Part shown: one piece after another, positions 17,654 to 27,481 of the stretch | How the letters are laid out: every line of letters starts with the position of its first letter | Position numbering within the stretch: the first letter of the stretch is position 1 | DNA from: Cyanobacteria bacterium UBA7753 | Lineage (GTDB): Bacteria; Cyanobacteriota; Vampirovibrionia; Gastranaerophilales; Gastranaerophilaceae | Assembly: GCA_002481545.1 (NCBI GenBank) | Contig: DLEF01000056.1 | Coordinates: 16,768-80,767, forward strand | Direction: 5' to 3' | DNA: 64,000 bases | Position numbers and translations under genes: made by a program | The notes under the pieces: generated by a model | Databases searched by the model: none | Told to the model about the DNA's origin: nothing | Seen by the model: only the letters and a program-made list of their open reading frames with translations

Positions 17654-19146
17654 TATGCATTAACCTCTAAGGAACTTATTATTTCGTTCAATTTGTCAAC
17701 CATAACCTTTTTATAGTTTTCACATTCAGCCTCTGTTTTACCTTCAAATCTCAATGTAAATACAGGCTCTGTGTTACTCTGTCTGATTAGTGCAAACCCG
17801 CCGTCAAAGACTATTCTCATACCGTCTAAAGTGATTATTTCTTTTATTTCGTTTTTAAAACAATCTCTGTGAGTGAGTACATATTCTTTGAACTGTTCCA
17901 TAACAGGCTTTTTGAGTTCGTTCGGGCATGGAAGTCTGAGTTCCGGCGATGTGCAAACTTCATCGAACGGAGTCAGCAAATCTTCTATTTTAAAGTTTGG
18001 ATTGTTGCGTTTGTGTTTTTCTACAATTTCAATGATTCTGCAACCTGCATAGATTGCATCGTCATACCCGTAATATCGGTCTTTGAAGAAGGTATGACCG
18101 CTCATCTCACCGCCTAAGATAGCGCCCTTTTCTCTCATCATTGATTTTATATAACCGTGTCCCGTTTTGCACATTACGGCTTCTCCACCTGATTTGTTGA
18201 TTGTATCAAACAGGACTTGCGAACATTTTACCTCTGATACGACAATCGGTTTTTCTGTATTGCCTGATTTTTTATAATTGTCTATGATATCAAGCGCAAA
18301 AATCAAAAGCAGTTTATCACCCGTAAGTTGTCTGCCTTTTGAATCCACAACCCCGATACGGTCACTGTCACCGTCGAATGCTATACCAAAGTCGGCACCG
18401 TCTGCAACAACTTCTCTTTGTATAGCTTTAAGGTTTTTAGGATCACTCGGGTTCGGGTGGTGGTTAGGGAATGTTCCGTTCGGAGCGGAGAACAGTTCCG
18501 TAACTTTACAGCCGAGTTTTCTGTATAAGTTAGGTGCAACGATACCGCCCGTGCCGTTTCCGCTGTCTACAACAACCGAAATATCACCTTTAAGGTTCAA
18601 AACAAGGTTATTGAAAGCGGTTAGCAATTCTTCCGTATATTTCGGGATAATATCATAACTTACGTATTTGCCTTCTCCCAAAACGGGTGCGGATTGTTTG
18701 TTATATTCTTCAATTGTGTAATCTTTTACTATTTTAATTTGTTCTTCATTCAGTGATTGTTTTCTGAATGTCAGTTTAAGTCCGTTATATTGGCTCGGGT
18801 TATGGCTTGCGGTAACGACAAGAGCACCTGTTATCGGATTACCTTCGGTATACTGTTCAGGAACACCAGTAACTTCCGAATAATAACCCAAAGGTGTCGG
18901 AGCCAAACCCATATCTACGACATTTGCACCCGTAGAGCGAACGCCTTTAATAAGAGAAGATGCGAGCGCAGGAGAATGTGTCCTTGCATCCATACAAACG
19001 GTTACCCAAATATCGCTTGGTTTCTTTTCCGTATTATATGACAGGTAATCAACATAGCCTCTGCCCGTGTAATAAAATAATTCTTCGGTAATATCTTTGC
19101 CGTAAATTCCTCTTATATCATTTTTGCCGAATGCCGTAAAATCCAT
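17653..19146 (-). CDS. Phosphomannomutase/phosphoglucomutase
   Basis: 497 residues of the alpha-D-phosphohexomutase family, interconverting hexose 1- and 6-phosphates for envelope sugar supply. The phosphoserine loop T-A-S-H-N-P is near 135. The metal loop D-G-D-S-D-R is near 260, the sugar-binding G-E-M-S-G-H near 345, and R-Q-S-N-T-E-P in the phosphate-binding domain. The ATG at 19146 is chosen because AAGGAG lies 7 bases upstream and the family N-terminus (F-G-x-x-D-I-R-G) follows; an upstream extension to 19209 has no such support. It is coupled to the PHP gene downstream. Confidence 0.93.
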   Translation of the reverse strand: MDFTAFGKNDIRGIYGKDITEELFYYTGRGYVDYLSYNTEKKPSDIWVTVCMDARTHSPALASSLIKGVRSTGANVVDMGLAPTPLGYYSEVTGVPEQYTEGNPITGALVVTASHNPSQYNGLKLTFRKQSLNEEQIKIVKDYTIEEYNKQSAPVLGEGKYVSYDIIPKYTEELLTAFNNLVLNLKGDISVVVDSGNGTGGIVAPNLYRKLGCKVTELFSAPNGTFPNHHPNPSDPKNLKAIQREVVADGADFGIAFDGDSDRIGVVDSKGRQLTGDKLLLIFALDIIDNYKKSGNTEKPIVVSEVKCSQVLFDTINKSGGEAVMCKTGHGYIKSMMREKGAILGGEMSGHTFFKDRYYGYDDAIYAGCRIIEIVEKHKRNNPNFKIEDLLTPFDEVCTSPELRLPCPNELKKPVMEQFKEYVLTHRDCFKNEIKEIITLDGMRIVFDGGFALIRQSNTEPVFTLRFEGKTEAECENYKKVMVDKLNEIISSLEVNA

Positions 19147-19262
19147 AACGTCTCCTTTATAAATAAGTTGTTCTTCAATCAATCTATTATAAAAATGAAC
19201 TTTTTTCAATAAATAAGGTCTTTGCTGTACGGCAGATAAAATGTACTATAAAATTCGACACC

Positions 19263-19274
19263 TTTGGTACCAAA
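19263..19274. promoter_or_regulatory. 12-bp perfect palindrome in divergent promoter region
   Basis: TTTGGTACCAAA lies between the divergent starts of the phosphohexomutase (19146, minus) and the unknown gene at 19362 (plus). Position and symmetry suit an operator, but there is no second copy to support this. Confidence 0.3.
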
Positions 19275-19361
19275 ACTTTGTAAAATTTTATTAAAATCGG
19301 ATAATTTAAAACGCAAAAATTTTTATTGCGATTGTTTTAACAAAGTGAAAGGTAGTGTACA

Positions 19362-20006
19362 ATGCCGATATTTGCCCCAAGCTCTAAAATATATACTCCC
19401 GTAAGAGATATCGTTCTGCAAACGCCGAAAGACTTTGAAAAAACGATAAACGGGTTTAGAGAGGTTGCACCGTTCCCGAAATATTCAATTCAAGAAGCCG
19501 TCGCCTCCACGGAGCCTAAATATACCAAAAATGCAAACACCTGCGCTATTATAGGGATGAGCAACGGCAAAACAATTTATTTGGGACATTTTGCACCTGA
19601 ACTGCATTCGGCAAAATTCAAAGAACAATTAGAACGCGACGTAAAAAGAATGCAGGATGAAACAGGCGAATTATCCGCCGTTATTACGGGTGGTTATGAT
19701 TATAATGCCGGAAAAAATATCAATCAGGCAAAAACAAGTTTTGACCAACTTGCGGAAATCGGGGAAGTTTTGGACAAGGCTGACGCTAAACTCACAATGA
19801 TAGCGGGCAAAAAGAACCCTGTTTTTGTTGATGATATGGCAGTAACAAGCGACAAATTTATTTTGTCACAACACGACGGAAAACTCGTAACGGATGTCAT
19901 GCCGGAGCTCCGCAAATATAACAACAAAATAGGGATAGAACAGGCGCTTGAAAACCGTTACGGCATTGTAGAGATTGAACCGTCACATAATATTTTTATA
20001 GGATAA
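19362..20006 (+). CDS. Unknown protein, possible CheD/CNF-like deamidase fold
   Basis: 214 residues, no signal peptide. The N-terminal 55 residues are variable-looking. Then N-T-C61-A-I-I-G-M is followed 15 residues later by Y-L-G-H76-F, and by A-V-I-T-G-G-Y. A Cys then a His across two short strands is the catalytic order of CheD-type glutamine deamidases and the related toxin CNF1. The resemblance is only in this pattern, and overall identity cannot be judged. AAAGG lies 10 bases before the ATG. It converges with dus, with three bases between the stops. Confidence 0.5.
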   Translation: MPIFAPSSKIYTPVRDIVLQTPKDFEKTINGFREVAPFPKYSIQEAVASTEPKYTKNANTCAIIGMSNGKTIYLGHFAPELHSAKFKEQLERDVKRMQDETGELSAVITGGYDYNAGKNINQAKTSFDQLAEIGEVLDKADAKLTMIAGKKNPVFVDDMAVTSDKFILSQHDGKLVTDVMPELRKYNNKIGIEQALENRYGIVEIEPSHNIFIG

Positions 20007-20009
20007 ATG

Positions 20010-20975
20010 TTAAACAGGCGCACAAACCCTGTCTTTTATATAATTTAAAGCAGATATTATTTCGTCATAGTTTTCTAATAAAACAAGTTTGCTTCTGTAT
20101 TTCGCGGCATTTTGCACTCCGTTAATATAGAACGGGTAAAACTTGCGTACAAACTTAATCCCGACTCTTTCCCCTCTTAACTCTATTTCTTTGTCAAGAT
20201 GTTCTCTTAAATCGACGAGTTTTTCTTCTAACGTTGGCGGAGCCAATCGCTTTCCCGTCTTAAAGAAATGTTCAATTCTATAGATTAACGACGCATCTCC
20301 TATTGCTGCGCGTCCTACGGCAACCCCGTCCGCGTGTGAGAGCTCAAGACATTTTTCCGCAGATTCAATCGATTTTACATCTCCGTTTGCAAACACGGGG
20401 ATATCGACAGACTTTGTTAAATCGGCTATTTTTCCCCAATCGGCAGTGCCCGCATACATCTGATTTCTTGTCCTTCCGTGGATAGTGATAAAATCGGCAC
20501 CCGCCTCTTGCATACTTTCTCCGAACTCTACAAAATTCATCTCATCTTGAGTAAAACCGAGCCTGAATTTGACACTGACAGGGATTGTCACTTTTTCTTT
20601 TACCGCTCTTACAATATCCTGCGCAAGTCCGACATTTCTCATAAGAGAACAGCCGTCATTTCCGCCCGTGACTTTTTTTACGGGGCAGCCCATATTTATA
20701 TCTATCATATCGGCGAATTGTTCCAAATATTGCGCACAATTTGCAATCATCTCGGGCTTATGTCCGCTCAATTGATACGATATAGGACTATGGTTTTCGT
20801 CACGCTTAGTGATTACGGTATCTTTTACCTGCGTGAGAGCCTCGGAGCTTATCATCTCTGTTGTGATAAGAGCCTCTTTAGAATATTTGCGCACAAGCGA
20901 GCGCAGTACATAATCCGTTATCCCCGCCATCGGAGCCAGTGATACTTTTGACTTTAAAATATCCTCTATCTTCAT
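20010..20975 (-). CDS. dus: tRNA-dihydrouridine synthase (DusB-like)
   Basis: 321 residues. This flavoenzyme reduces uridine in tRNA D-loops with NADPH. The TIM barrel shows A-P-M-A-G-I-T-D near 16, D-I-N-M-G-C-P with the catalytic Cys near 97, the K-K-V-T-G-G-N-D-G loop, V-K-F-R-L-G, H-G-R-T-R, F-A-N-G-D and G-R-A-A-I-G. The helical domain ends the protein. Its ATG overlaps the stop of the TPR gene upstream by four bases (ATGA), so translation is coupled. Confidence 0.95.
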   Translation of the reverse strand: MKIEDILKSKVSLAPMAGITDYVLRSLVRKYSKEALITTEMISSEALTQVKDTVITKRDENHSPISYQLSGHKPEMIANCAQYLEQFADMIDINMGCPVKKVTGGNDGCSLMRNVGLAQDIVRAVKEKVTIPVSVKFRLGFTQDEMNFVEFGESMQEAGADFITIHGRTRNQMYAGTADWGKIADLTKSVDIPVFANGDVKSIESAEKCLELSHADGVAVGRAAIGDASLIYRIEHFFKTGKRLAPPTLEEKLVDLREHLDKEIELRGERVGIKFVRKFYPFYINGVQNAAKYRSKLVLLENYDEIISALNYIKDRVCAPV

Positions 20976-23119
20976 TGTGCCTGATTAGTCCCTTCTATTT
21001 CAGGGATTCTTGCTTTTACATATTGCGAATATTCATCATCCGTTTTATACACTTCCAAGAACTTCTTGTAATATGTCAGAGCGGATTTAGGACTGTTCAA
21101 ATTTTCATAATCTATTGCAATAAGGTAATATGTAACATCCTGTTGAGGATTTAATTCCAACGATTTTTTATAATCCGCGATAGCAGGCTGATATTTCTTT
21201 TGCGCATCATAGACGGAAGCTCTGTAGTAGTATGCGTCCGCATTCTTAGGATTATCCTGTATTGCCTTGTTTAATATAGGCAATGCCTCCGCATATTTTT
21301 GAGCGTCCACAAGCTGTGATGCCTTTACAACTGCGTCCTGACTCAATACCTCCTGCATATCAAGCAAAGCCTCTTTTGCGTTGGTATTGTTAGGATTTAT
21401 TGTAACCGCTTTTTGAAAATATGTTTTTGCGTTTGCGTAATCTTCTTTATTTGCATAAATAGCACCTATACTGTAGGCAATATCGGCATTTGTCAGAGCT
21501 TTTTCAAACGCTTTTTTGTAATATTCCAAAGCTTTTTCGTCGTTTTTCAAAGCCTGATAAGAACTTGCAAGCCCGAGCAGAGTATCAGTCGTTGCAGGCA
21601 AAGATTCATATAGTTGAATAGCCTTTTGATAATCTTGGGCATTATAAGCTTCATAGGCACGGTCTAAAGTGTCTGAATTTATATCATCGTTAACACCGCT
21701 CAAAAGTTTCGAAATATTAGCACTTGTCGGGTATTTTGCTTTTCCCTCCGCAAGAATTTCTTTTGCTTTTGCATAATCCTTCTTTTGCGCATAGCACAAA
21801 GCAAGGTTTTCATATATACCTTCTCTTGAATCTACCCTTTTTACCGCGGTATAGTATTTTATCGCAGTATCGTAATCGTTATTTTTATGTGCATTATATG
21901 CGCAGTCATAAAGTTCATCTACATAGTATTTGTCAGGCTGTTGATAACTTCTGACGTAATTGTATATGTCCTCTGGAGACATAGAAGTTCTCGTAAGTTC
22001 ATTCACCTTATCCGTAATTTCTGCGGTATCCGGCTGGATTTGTTGAAGTTTTTTATACTGTTCAAGTGCCAGCTTTTGTGAGCCCGGTTGAGCCTCATAA
22101 CACTGTGCCAAATACAGATTTGCGAGGTAGTTATCAGGATATACGGTTAAAATATTTTTATATATCTCTATTGCGTTATCATATCTTTGTTGCGCCTGTA
22201 AAAGCGTCCCTAAATTTATTTGGGTATTTAAAGCTGTCTTTTCGTCTCTGGCAGGTTTCGTAAGAGATTGTTTATAGTAGTTATAAGCCTCTTCGTACTT
22301 GCCTTCTCTTTGCTTTATCGCACCGATATCTGCAAGCAATTCCGCATTATTCGGGTTTTGCTCAAGTTTCTTTTGATAAATGCGCTCTAAATCCGCCATT
22401 ATCTCCCCTGACGGCTCGCAATGTGACAAAACATAATTATATTGTTTTGAGGATTCTTCGTTATTGCCCATTTTATCAAGGACATTTGCATATCTCATCC
22501 TTGCGGACATGTTGGAAGGATCACTCTCTATTGCCAATTGATAGTATTCTGCAGATTTTAAAAGGTTGTTTATTGATTTCATCATTGATGCTATACGCAA
22601 AAGAGCAGTAGTTCTGTACTTCGGATTATTCATAATCTGCGCATATTCATACATTGATGCAGGAAAATTGCCTGCGACATTCAATTCTTCGGCTGTTCTG
22701 TAATGACCTTCCGGCGTAGTATCCGCACCATATTGTCTTTCACAATATTTCAAACTGCTTGTTGTTGAAGATATTGAGTTAAAGGAGTTCATCGCAACAT
22801 TTTTATCCACGTAATATTGAAGATAAAACAGTGCGCTCCTGAAATCATCCGCAGCCGCACGGTAGTTATGCTCGTTGTTTGCGGAAAATGTACCGCGTGC
22901 GATATAGGAGTTTACAATCCCTATCCTTGCGGAATTATCCGTAAAATTAATCATCAGGGCTTTTTTAAACTCATCAATAGCACTGGCATATCTTGCATTG
23001 AAAAAATGCTGCTGCGCAAGAGCGTAATGTTCTTGGAATCCTGCATAAACAGGCGCGTTTACACTTACACCCAAACTCAATGATATTAAACAAGCCGTAA
23101 TAATCTTCTTTGTGTTCAT
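20972..23119 (-). CDS. Exported TPR-repeat protein
   Basis: 715 residues. A signal peptide (M-N-T-K-K-I-I-T-A-C-L-I-S-L-S-L-G...) has likely cleavage after V-Y-A near 26. The rest is built of about sixteen TPR-like repeats of 34 residues, for instance the Y-Y-x-x-A-L/A-Y-x-x-A pairs from 30 to 700. Such proteins act as periplasmic scaffolds; no enzyme motif is visible. Coupling to dus by a four-base overlap is probably operonic convenience, not shared function. The upstream gap (23120-23412) carries a TGTAACA motif and no gene. Confidence 0.85.
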   Translation of the reverse strand: MNTKKIITACLISLSLGVSVNAPVYAGFQEHYALAQQHFFNARYASAIDEFKKALMINFTDNSARIGIVNSYIARGTFSANNEHNYRAAADDFRSALFYLQYYVDKNVAMNSFNSISSTTSSLKYCERQYGADTTPEGHYRTAEELNVAGNFPASMYEYAQIMNNPKYRTTALLRIASMMKSINNLLKSAEYYQLAIESDPSNMSARMRYANVLDKMGNNEESSKQYNYVLSHCEPSGEIMADLERIYQKKLEQNPNNAELLADIGAIKQREGKYEEAYNYYKQSLTKPARDEKTALNTQINLGTLLQAQQRYDNAIEIYKNILTVYPDNYLANLYLAQCYEAQPGSQKLALEQYKKLQQIQPDTAEITDKVNELTRTSMSPEDIYNYVRSYQQPDKYYVDELYDCAYNAHKNNDYDTAIKYYTAVKRVDSREGIYENLALCYAQKKDYAKAKEILAEGKAKYPTSANISKLLSGVNDDINSDTLDRAYEAYNAQDYQKAIQLYESLPATTDTLLGLASSYQALKNDEKALEYYKKAFEKALTNADIAYSIGAIYANKEDYANAKTYFQKAVTINPNNTNAKEALLDMQEVLSQDAVVKASQLVDAQKYAEALPILNKAIQDNPKNADAYYYRASVYDAQKKYQPAIADYKKSLELNPQQDVTYYLIAIDYENLNSPKSALTYYKKFLEVYKTDDEYSQYVKARIPEIEGTNQAQ

Positions 23120-23412
23120 AAGTCTATTTTATAATAAGCATGATTTTTTTACACTATTCCAAGCCCTTAACGGGTAAGAAATTACAAAAATCAGTAAAAT
23201 TTGTATCTTTAGAAATATACCGAAAAAGCTCTTGAAAAGCGAAAATAAATTGTTATAATAATATTTAGAGCCATTATTACATTTTGGCATATCTGAATAA
23301 AAACATATTTTGTATGTAACAAATTGTAAAGAGCATGCCTGAAATTAATCAATTTTGAAAATTTTTCAATCTTTGCAAATATATAAAGTGTGTGTAAAGG
23401 AGAACAAATAAT

Positions 23413-23610
23413 ATGAATCGTAGACCTGAACAGAACGGTATGACAAGACCTAATATTGAATTAGACGATTTCTATTCATTGCTCGACCCGAAAGTGGTTG
23501 AAAAAATCAAAGCTACATCAAAAGAATCTTTAGACAGAATCGCAAACGATGTAAACCATATTCAATATGATATCGAAGGTGCTCAAAATATTATGAAACT
23601 TTTGAAATAA
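23413..23610 (+). CDS. Small conserved-looking hypothetical protein
   Basis: 65 residues, acidic then helical, no membrane segment or cysteine. AAAGGAG lies 11 bases before the ATG, and a hairpin terminator follows 100 bases after the stop. The gene therefore has its own transcription unit and is probably real despite its size. No family is recognised. Confidence 0.65.
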   Translation: MNRRPEQNGMTRPNIELDDFYSLLDPKVVEKIKATSKESLDRIANDVNHIQYDIEGAQNIMKLLK

Positions 23611-23709
23611 TAATTCTTAAATTATTATTTTAAACATTTTATTATTACGAACGTGTTCGTTCGTGTGTGTATGTTATTTTGAAAAACAACCGACAAAGTT
23701 TAAGCGCAC

Positions 23710-23746
23710 AAAAATTGCGCCATAAAATATTTTTACGGCAATTTTT
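23710..23746 (+). terminator. Hairpin terminator after small ORF
   Basis: AAAAATTGC and GCAATTTTT form a 9-bp stem with a 19-base loop and a T-rich end. It probably serves the small plus-strand gene and may also act on ychF from the other side. Confidence 0.5.
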
Positions 23747-23767
23747 ACTCATTTACCCCCACAAGAT

Positions 23768-24862
23768 TTATACGTTAAATCTGAAATGGACTAAGTCGCC
23801 GTCTTGGATAACGTAGTCTTTACCTTCAATTCGGGTAACGCCTTTGTCTTTGCAGGCAGCATATGAACCTAATTCCGCAAAATCTTTATACGGAGTTATT
23901 TCCGCTCTGATGAAACCTTTTTCAAAATCCGTATGGATTACACCTGCTGCTTGAGGAGCTTTTGTACCTTCTTTTACAGTCCAAGCTCTGACCTCTTTTT
24001 CACCTGCAGTAATAAATGTTACAAGCTTCAAAAGACTGTATACGGATTTAATCATTTTTTCAATACCGCTATCTTCTACACCTAAATCTGCGAGATATTC
24101 TTTTGCCTCTTCTTTGCCCAATGCAACGAGTTCTTCTTCAATCTTTGCGGATATTACAACCGTTTTTGCATGGTGCTTTGACGCATATTCTTCAACTTGT
24201 TTTGTGTATTCGTTTCCGTTTTTCAAATCGGTTTCGGCAACATTTGCACAATAAATAACAGGTTTAACTGACATAAGGTTCATTTGTTTCAATATTCCCT
24301 GTTCTTCTTCATCAAAATATTCTTCAGGGTTGATGAAGGAGCCTTCGGATAATAAATCCGTTACTTTATTCAGAATATTATCTTCTTCTACTGCCAATTT
24401 TTCGCCTGCTTTTACCTGCTTTGCAATTCTTGCTTTACGTTTTTCAATAGAGGCTAAATCGGCAAGGACAAGTTCCGTATTTATGATTTCAATATCTGCT
24501 ATCGGATCAACTTTTGTATCACGGACGATATTATCATCGTCAAAACATCTTACGACTTGGATGATTGCGTCAACTTCTCTGATATTATGTAAGAACTGGT
24601 TTCCGAGTCCTTCACCTTTGCTTGCGCCTTTAACCAACCCTGCAATATCAACGAACTCAATCGCAGTCGGGATAATGATATCGGTTTTGCAAAGTTTTGC
24701 AAGAACATCCAATCTTTCATCCGGAACAGTAACGACTCCTACGTTCGGTTCAATTGTACAAAACGGATAATTTGCGCTCTGCGCATTCATTGATGATGTC
24801 AACGCATTGAATAACGTTGATTTTCCTACATTCGGTAGACCTACTATACCGGCTCTTAACAT
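23768..24862 (-). CDS. ychF: Ribosome-associated GTPase/ATPase YchF (Obg family)
   Basis: 364 residues, the usual length. G1 is G-L-P-N-V-G-K-S-T at 8-16. G3 is D-I-A-G-L near 71, followed by the S-K-G-E-G-L-G-N-Q-F-L segment. The ATP-selecting N-V-A-E replaces the usual N-K-x-D at about 206, which is the hallmark of YchF/OLA1. The C-terminal TGS domain ends in H-F-R-F-N-V. It is involved in translation and oxidative stress responses. AAAGGA lies upstream of the ATG. Confidence 0.97.
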   Translation of the reverse strand: MLRAGIVGLPNVGKSTLFNALTSSMNAQSANYPFCTIEPNVGVVTVPDERLDVLAKLCKTDIIIPTAIEFVDIAGLVKGASKGEGLGNQFLHNIREVDAIIQVVRCFDDDNIVRDTKVDPIADIEIINTELVLADLASIEKRKARIAKQVKAGEKLAVEEDNILNKVTDLLSEGSFINPEEYFDEEEQGILKQMNLMSVKPVIYCANVAETDLKNGNEYTKQVEEYASKHHAKTVVISAKIEEELVALGKEEAKEYLADLGVEDSGIEKMIKSVYSLLKLVTFITAGEKEVRAWTVKEGTKAPQAAGVIHTDFEKGFIRAEITPYKDFAELGSYAACKDKGVTRIEGKDYVIQDGDLVHFRFNV

Positions 24863-24935
24863 TTTATATCCTTTCCTTTTTATAATTCATTATATTTGGG
24901 GTTGGACAAAAAGCCCAACTTAAAATTTTTCTTTT

Positions 24936-24959
24936 GTCGGATTGGTAAATCCGACCTAC
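24936..24959 (-). repeat. REP-like hairpin, second family
   Basis: On the minus strand GTAG is followed by the perfect 8-bp stem GTCGGATT/AATCCGAC with a TACC loop. It is identical to the element at 55736-55759, including six bases before the GTAG. Confidence 0.75.
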
Positions 24960-25066
24960 ACACTATAATTATTTTCAATCATTTTGTTTGGCATTGTCTG
25001 ATATTTTCGAGCTATAAGTGAATTACTCTGCACTTTTAACTTTGCACTTTGCACTCACTTAATATC

Positions 25067-25720
25067 CTATTCGCCCTTTACGATTTTTACGCCCGAGCTT
25101 GTGCCTAATCTGTCAGCCCCTGCCTCTATAAGAGCGAGAGCTTTCTCCTTATCGCGGATTCCGCCGGAGGCTTTTACTCTCAATCCTTTCGGCTTTACCG
25201 TTTCCGCCATAAGCTTTACATCTTCGACTTTGGCTCCTACACCGCCTTTTACAAACCCTGTTGAAGTCTTTACAAGGTCGGCACCTGCCTCAATACAGAG
25301 TTCACATGCAGTTCCGATTTCGTCTTTTGTCAATAAATCAGTTTCCAAAATAACTTTTAGGTTGTTATTAGGGCAAGCTTTTTTTACTTCTCTAATATCT
25401 CTTATGACATAATCATAATCTTTGTCTTTGAGTTTGGTTACATTGATAACCATATCGACTTCATCTGCTCCGTCTTCTATAGCCTTTTGAGTTTCGTAAA
25501 CTTTTACATCTGTTGTGTTTGCACCTAAAGGGAAACCTATAACGGTGACAACTTTTACGCCATACTTATGTACGGCTTCAACCGCATCTTTTACATAAGC
25601 AGGGTTTACGCATACCCCGAAAAACTTATTGTCTATTGCTTCTTCAAACAATTTTTCAAAATCTTCTTTTGTAGCATCTTGTTTTAATAAAGTATGTTCA
25701 ATATATTTATTTAATTCCAT
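25067..25720 (-). CDS. deoC: Deoxyribose-phosphate aldolase
   Basis: 217 residues. It cleaves 2-deoxyribose 5-phosphate to acetaldehyde and glyceraldehyde 3-phosphate in deoxynucleoside catabolism. Family marks are L-N-K-Y-I-E-H-T-L-L near the start, V-I-G-F-P-L-G-A, E-V-D-M-V-I-N, K-V-I-L-E-T, the Schiff-base Lys in V-K-T-S-T-G-F, and V-K-A-S-G-G-I-R. The ATG at 25720 matches the family start and follows GAGGGAG; the frame extends to 25795, but that part has no homologous look. It stands alone, without other deo genes. Confidence 0.96.
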   Translation of the reverse strand: MELNKYIEHTLLKQDATKEDFEKLFEEAIDNKFFGVCVNPAYVKDAVEAVHKYGVKVVTVIGFPLGANTTDVKVYETQKAIEDGADEVDMVINVTKLKDKDYDYVIRDIREVKKACPNNNLKVILETDLLTKDEIGTACELCIEAGADLVKTSTGFVKGGVGAKVEDVKLMAETVKPKGLRVKASGGIRDKEKALALIEAGADRLGTSSGVKIVKGE

Positions 25721-25951
25721 AACTGACTCCCTCTTTCCTAATTCTACCACAAATGGGGCAGGGGGGTAAATAATTTCATTTTTACTCATAAACAATAATT
25801 AATGATTTAAGAACAAAATTTATTATGAATTACGCATTCCTAATTACGAATTATTATGAACTGTTACAAATGTAAAAAATACACACTGTTACTGGCAATT
25901 TTCATGTAAAAGAATACTTTTACATAGTAAGAACGTTAGTAAGATTATATT

Positions 25952-27451
25952 ATGATAATTAATTCAGCCAATAAACTTTTTAATATAACTAAATTGTCAC
26001 ATACTGTAAAAAGTATGCGACCTGCAAGTTTTCAAGGACATATACCGAGCAGTGTCGATACTTTTACAAAAGAATCAGGTGATACTGCAAATAAAGGCAT
26101 AAAAGGATTTTTTGATAATATATTGCAAGCAATAAAGCCTAAAAGCCAAGAAAAACTTTCGCAAGTAAATACAGAACCTGCAAATGCGCTGAATACTTCA
26201 TCAAAGGCGAGCGAAGATATCATTAATAATGAAGTATCAAGTCAAATAAAAGACTTGGACAAATACTTTGCAAATCCCGCAAGGGAAAAATATACAGCAG
26301 AACCTGTCGATTTTAATTTATGTTATATGACCGATCTTGACAGAGTTCAGGATTGCAAACAACATATATTTACTTACGGTATAAATTATGCAAGCGGTAT
26401 ATCCGGCGGACACTGTACAGAATTAATCGATGGCTTATTTGAAAAAGTCGCGAATCCCGAAAATGTTATGATTTCCCAAAAAGGGGGCAAGAAACCTCTT
26501 ATGGAAGTTCTGCATAATGTTGAAGAAAATTTGCTAAAGAAAAAAGCAAAAATCTGTAAAGATACCGCAATAAAAATAAATAATGAAGCACATTTAAGTG
26601 TAAAAGTAGACTCTGTTAAGGTCGCATCTGTATCAGAAGAAGGCGTTACTTTCTCTGCACAAAGATTTGACGGAAAAGATATCCTAAAGGATGTAACAAT
26701 TTCCATAGATAAAAACGGGACTCTTCAACTTATTCAGAACGAACAAAGCTTATATAAGTCAGAAAATAACAAAGATTATCAAAAACTATTTAATAAAGCA
26801 TTAGGAAACAGTAAGGATTTAACTGAAAATGAAGCAAGCATAAAAAATCCAAGAACCTCCAAAGAGTTTCTTAATGAAATAAGCAGCGGATTCCATGGGA
26901 AAAGACCTGAAGTGACTTCTGCAAATATAGATGAGGCAGGAAATTTAGTTTTAGGTTTCAAAAAAGGCGGAACACTTAAATTTGGAGATGGAGACGGAGA
27001 AAGGGAATTTCATAATTGCAAAGATTTAACCCTTACGTTAAAACGACATAAATATGACAACTTTACCGAATATAGACAAACATTCAAATTCAATACTTTA
27101 ATAAACGGCAAATACGAACCGGAAGAAATAGAGGTAGGGCCTAAAACATGTATCCCTACTGCGGATTTGCAAGAAGCTTTTGGTGTATTTGAAAGATATC
27201 AAAAAGAACATATTAACATGCCTGCTTATGAAGTTCCTTCAAGAAAACCTGAGAAAAAAACTAATGACTATATCTTCAAGTATAAAGATCATTATTATTT
27301 AATGGGTTGCAGTGAATCAAAAACAGTCGGTGATGAACTTCCAAGGGTAAGTATTAATACGTTGTATCCGATTAGGGAAAGCAAATTAGTCTCTGACGGC
27401 TGTATCTTGGAAAACATACCGGATTTGACGGAACATTCACTTGCGGCATAA
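25952..27451 (+). CDS. Unknown 499-residue accessory protein with F-x-G leader
   Basis: No family is recognised. The N-terminus carries A-S-F-Q-G-H near residue 25-30, comparable to V-S-F-G-A at 15736 and F-K-G-S at 28379. A low-complexity linker to about 100 is followed by a folded-looking C-terminal part with a G-G-H-C segment near 150 and several Cys. There is no signal peptide or membrane helix. TAAGAT at 25940-25945 ends six bases before the ATG, fitting a leaderless mRNA; a TGTTACA motif lies 84 bases upstream. It is followed by a 154-residue gene in the same direction, so the pair may function together. Confidence 0.7.
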   Translation: MIINSANKLFNITKLSHTVKSMRPASFQGHIPSSVDTFTKESGDTANKGIKGFFDNILQAIKPKSQEKLSQVNTEPANALNTSSKASEDIINNEVSSQIKDLDKYFANPAREKYTAEPVDFNLCYMTDLDRVQDCKQHIFTYGINYASGISGGHCTELIDGLFEKVANPENVMISQKGGKKPLMEVLHNVEENLLKKKAKICKDTAIKINNEAHLSVKVDSVKVASVSEEGVTFSAQRFDGKDILKDVTISIDKNGTLQLIQNEQSLYKSENNKDYQKLFNKALGNSKDLTENEASIKNPRTSKEFLNEISSGFHGKRPEVTSANIDEAGNLVLGFKKGGTLKFGDGDGEREFHNCKDLTLTLKRHKYDNFTEYRQTFKFNTLINGKYEPEEIEVGPKTCIPTADLQEAFGVFERYQKEHINMPAYEVPSRKPEKKTNDYIFKYKDHYYLMGCSESKTVGDELPRVSINTLYPIRESKLVSDGCILENIPDLTEHSLAA

Positions 27452-27481
27452 GGATTAATATTATAAAATAAAGTAAAAATT

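Noticed and set aside
26400..26700. Peptidase in the 499-residue protein, from its G-G-H-C and Cys residues
   Set aside because: No partner His/Asn or Asp motif could be matched to a known peptidase order.
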